This document shows positions 4,334-5,986 of a stretch of DNA of 5,986 nucleotides, one piece after another. The stretch comes from Thermococcus sp. GTDB taxonomy: Archaea > Methanobacteriota_B > Thermococci > Thermococcales > Thermococcaceae. The stretch covers positions 1-5,986 of the forward strand of contig JAMOTW010000118.1 in the NCBI GenBank assembly GCA_027062125.1, written 5' to 3'. Numbering within the stretch: the first letter of the stretch is position 1; the number at the start of each line of letters is the position of its first letter. The notes beneath the pieces were generated by a model. It saw only the letters and a list, made by a program, of their open reading frames with translations, was not told the DNA's origin and did not search any database. Position numbers and translations under genes: made by a program.

Positions 4334-5986
4334 ATGAAACAAAAAACCGCTCTGCTTTTTGTTCTGCTTTTGGCGTTTTCGGTATTCATCACGCCGAATC
4401 ACCGGGTGAGCGCGGAGGAATCCGACCTAGCTGACGGTTACGGGGGCATGGTTATAGCCGATGAAGAAATCATCATCGGCGACCGCGGGGACTACTTTTG
4501 GGCCTATGAAAACGAGAGTGGGAACGTTATCGGGAAATTCCACACCGGATACGAAAAGTGGGACGAAATGACCGCCTGCGACGTTAACGGCGATGGGAAG
4601 GCCGAGATAATCCAGGGCGACAGGAGCACGGACAAGATATACATCTACACGATGGAAGGAACCGAGCTGGGCAAGCACGACGTCAACTTCGAGGCCGGGG
4701 ACGACATAGCCTGCGGAGACCTCACCGGCAACGGAAAGGCGGAGATAGTCCATGCCGACAGGAACAACTGGATAAGCGTATTTGACGAGGACTTCAACCG
4801 CCTGAACCGCTTCAAGGTTGACGACTTCGCGGATGGCGATTCAATAGCAGTTGGTGACCTCGACGGAGACGGAAAGGCCGAGATAGTCCATGCCGACGTG
4901 AGTGCAAACATCATAACCCTCTACGATACGAACGGCAACGTTATGGGGAGTCTCGCAACGGAGGACTACTTCGAGCTGACGTCGAGGGACGAGATAGCGA
5001 TTGGAGATGTCAACCTCGACGGACTGAACGAGCTGGTAATTGCCACCCAGGATTCGGACGACTACCAGGAGAGGGGCATACACGTCTTTGGCTTCTCAAA
5101 GAAGGGCGCCCAGCTGGAGGGGAGAGAGTTAGCGACCTTCGTGATGCCCTTCCAGAAGGGGGACCGGATGGCCGTTGGGGACGTCAACGCCGATGGCCTC
5201 GACGAGATAGTCTGGGCCTCCCAGGACGGCTACGTGAAGGTCTACAACCTCGGAGGCGACCTGCTGAACGGGCCGAAGGGCCTGAAGACGGAGTTCAGTT
5301 ACGGAGCGGGCCTCGCAGTTGGCGACGTGAACGGCGACTCAATAGTCGTTGGACCGCCAAGGAAGGGAAGGATGCACGTTGAGAACCTCGTTATAGCTGT
5401 TATAAACGCTCCGCCGGTTGACTACGACGTCATCAACAAGACGGGGGTATTCTACTCGGAGTTCACGACCGAGAAAACGCAGGCAACGAAGTTCTCGGTG
5501 AAGTCCACCCACGACGTCAAGATGAGCCTCGGAATGAAGGCAGTCATGGGCAACAAGAAGGCCGCCTACGCTGAGGTCAACCTGAAAATGAACATGGGGT
5601 TCCAGCTCCAGAGGGAGAGGGGAGGGAGCTACGAGGAGAGCATAACCTACGGACTGACCTCCGACATGGGGGATGGGGCCCTCTACGTAACCACGGACTA
5701 CGACGTCTACGAGTTCCCGATAATAAGCCCGCCGGAGCTGGCGGTGGTAAACGGCGAGCAGCAGTACATACTCGTGACGGTTCCCAAGGGGCCGCCCCAC
5801 GTCCACTTCCAGAACTACAAGTCGGAGCTCCACGAGATTGGCGACATAAACACCTACCCCGAGAACCTGAACGAGCTGAAGAACTATGAGCCCGGAAACC
5901 TTCTCGACACCGTCACCATAGAGGTCGGCCAGGTGGGGAGTTCCTACGAGAGGGCAGTCAAGGAGTTGAGATGGACGAAGAGCAAG
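4334..5986 (+). CDS. Secreted FG-GAP/VCBS beta-propeller protein with uncharacterised C-terminal region (cut by right edge)
   Basis: The frame is open for 551 codons to the window end. Residues 1-27 form a Sec signal peptide: two lysines, a hydrophobic core at 6-19, and likely cleavage after VSA (27), so the mature protein is extracellular or surface-bound. Residues 39-345 hold repeats of 46-58 residues with integrin-alpha-like calcium loops of the form DxNxDGxxE starting at D83, D129, D175, D225 and D283, plus a shortened DVNGDS at 331. With the N-terminal strand this suggests a seven-bladed propeller. Residues 355-551 match no domain I can name with confidence. They include long alternating polar/hydrophobic strands (380-460), a VTVPKGPP turn (481-488) and LHEIGDINTYP (499-509). 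It is transcribed away from rnz with its own promoter. Such propellers commonly bind ligands or sugars, but the partner here is unknown. Confidence 0.92.
   Translation, partial: MKQKTALLFVLLLAFSVFITPNHRVSAEESDLADGYGGMVIADEEIIIGDRGDYFWAYENESGNVIGKFHTGYEKWDEMTACDVNGDGKAEIIQGDRSTDKIYIYTMEGTELGKHDVNFEAGDDIACGDLTGNGKAEIVHADRNNWISVFDEDFNRLNRFKVDDFADGDSIAVGDLDGDGKAEIVHADVSANIITLYDTNGNVMGSLATEDYFELTSRDEIAIGDVNLDGLNELVIATQDSDDYQERGIHVFGFSKKGAQLEGRELATFVMPFQKGDRMAVGDVNADGLDEIVWASQDGYVKVYNLGGDLLNGPKGLKTEFSYGAGLAVGDVNGDSIVVGPPRKGRMHVENLVIAVINAPPVDYDVINKTGVFYSEFTTEKTQATKFSVKSTHDVKMSLGMKAVMGNKKAAYAEVNLKMNMGFQLQRERGGSYEESITYGLTSDMGDGALYVTTDYDVYEFPIISPPELAVVNGEQQYILVTVPKGPPHVHFQNYKSELHEIGDINTYPENLNELKNYEPGNLLDTVTIEVGQVGSSYERAVKELRWTKSK
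4580..5348 (+). repeat. Protein-level tandem propeller repeats (six calcium-loop units)
   Basis: Six in-phase units each begin with a loop of type G/C-D-[VL]-x-x-D/N-G-x-x-E-[IL]-[IV]. The loops start at residues 83, 129, 175, 225, 283 and 331, giving spacings of 46, 46, 50, 58 and 48 residues. The first three carry GKAEI, the fourth GLNEL and the fifth GLDEI. The sixth lacks the glycine and glutamate positions. The spacing matches one propeller blade per unit. Confidence 0.85.
4733..4897 (+). repeat. Near-identical 27-bp direct repeat in adjacent propeller blades
   Basis: Positions 4733-4759 and 4871-4897 both read GGAAAGGC[G/C]GAGATAG and then TCCATGCCGAC, identical at 26 of 27 bases, the one difference being silent. 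They encode GKAEIVHAD. The offset of 138 bases is exactly 46 codons, one blade, so it keeps the reading frame. Confidence 0.9.

Noticed and set aside
5339..5833. Minus-strand open frame opposite the propeller gene C-terminal region (also 4427-4753 and 4841-5083)
   Set aside because: These are antisense to a continuous 551-codon frame with a signal peptide and calcium loops. Their repeated LGLSV/VDV-type segments simply mirror the propeller repeats.

Overview
The window looks like chromosomal DNA of a hyperthermophilic euryarchaeon of the order Thermococcales, most likely a Thermococcus, because the base composition looks more GC-rich than is usual for Pyrococcus. The evidence is an ADP-dependent glucokinase next to a cupin-type phosphoglucose isomerase (the modified Embden-Meyerhof pathway of this order), two copies of the Thermococcales glycolytic motif (TATCAC-N5-GTGATA), archaeal TATA/BRE promoters, and GGTGAT-type ribosome binding sites 3-5 bases before many starts. 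I see no mobile element, CRISPR array, tRNA or rRNA gene.

Layout: seven genes lie on the minus strand and are read from about 4133 down to 1. The first group is RNase Z (rnz), a TraB/PrgY-family protein and a 58-residue zinc-ribbon protein. The three overlap by 4 and 1 bases and are probably one operon. The second group has its own TATA box and holds a 59-residue KH-domain mini-protein followed by an M50-type membrane metalloprotease. Next come pgiA and then glkA, each with its own promoter and its own glycolytic operator. glkA runs off the left edge.

glkA and pgiA catalyse the first two steps of sugar breakdown: ADP-driven phosphorylation of glucose, then isomerisation to fructose 6-phosphate. 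Their operators sit in opposite places relative to the TATA box: over the predicted transcription start for glkA, and upstream of the TATA box for pgiA. This fits the known rule that the regulator (Tgr/TrmBL1) represses from downstream sites and activates from upstream sites.

The right end is divergent. After a 200-base intergenic region with a strong plus-strand promoter, a gene of at least 551 codons encodes a secreted protein: a signal peptide, a predicted seven-bladed FG-GAP/VCBS beta-propeller with calcium-type loops, and a beta-rich C-terminal region of unknown function that is cut by the window edge. This is the least understood part of the window and the best candidate for new biology. 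The rest is ordinary housekeeping DNA.
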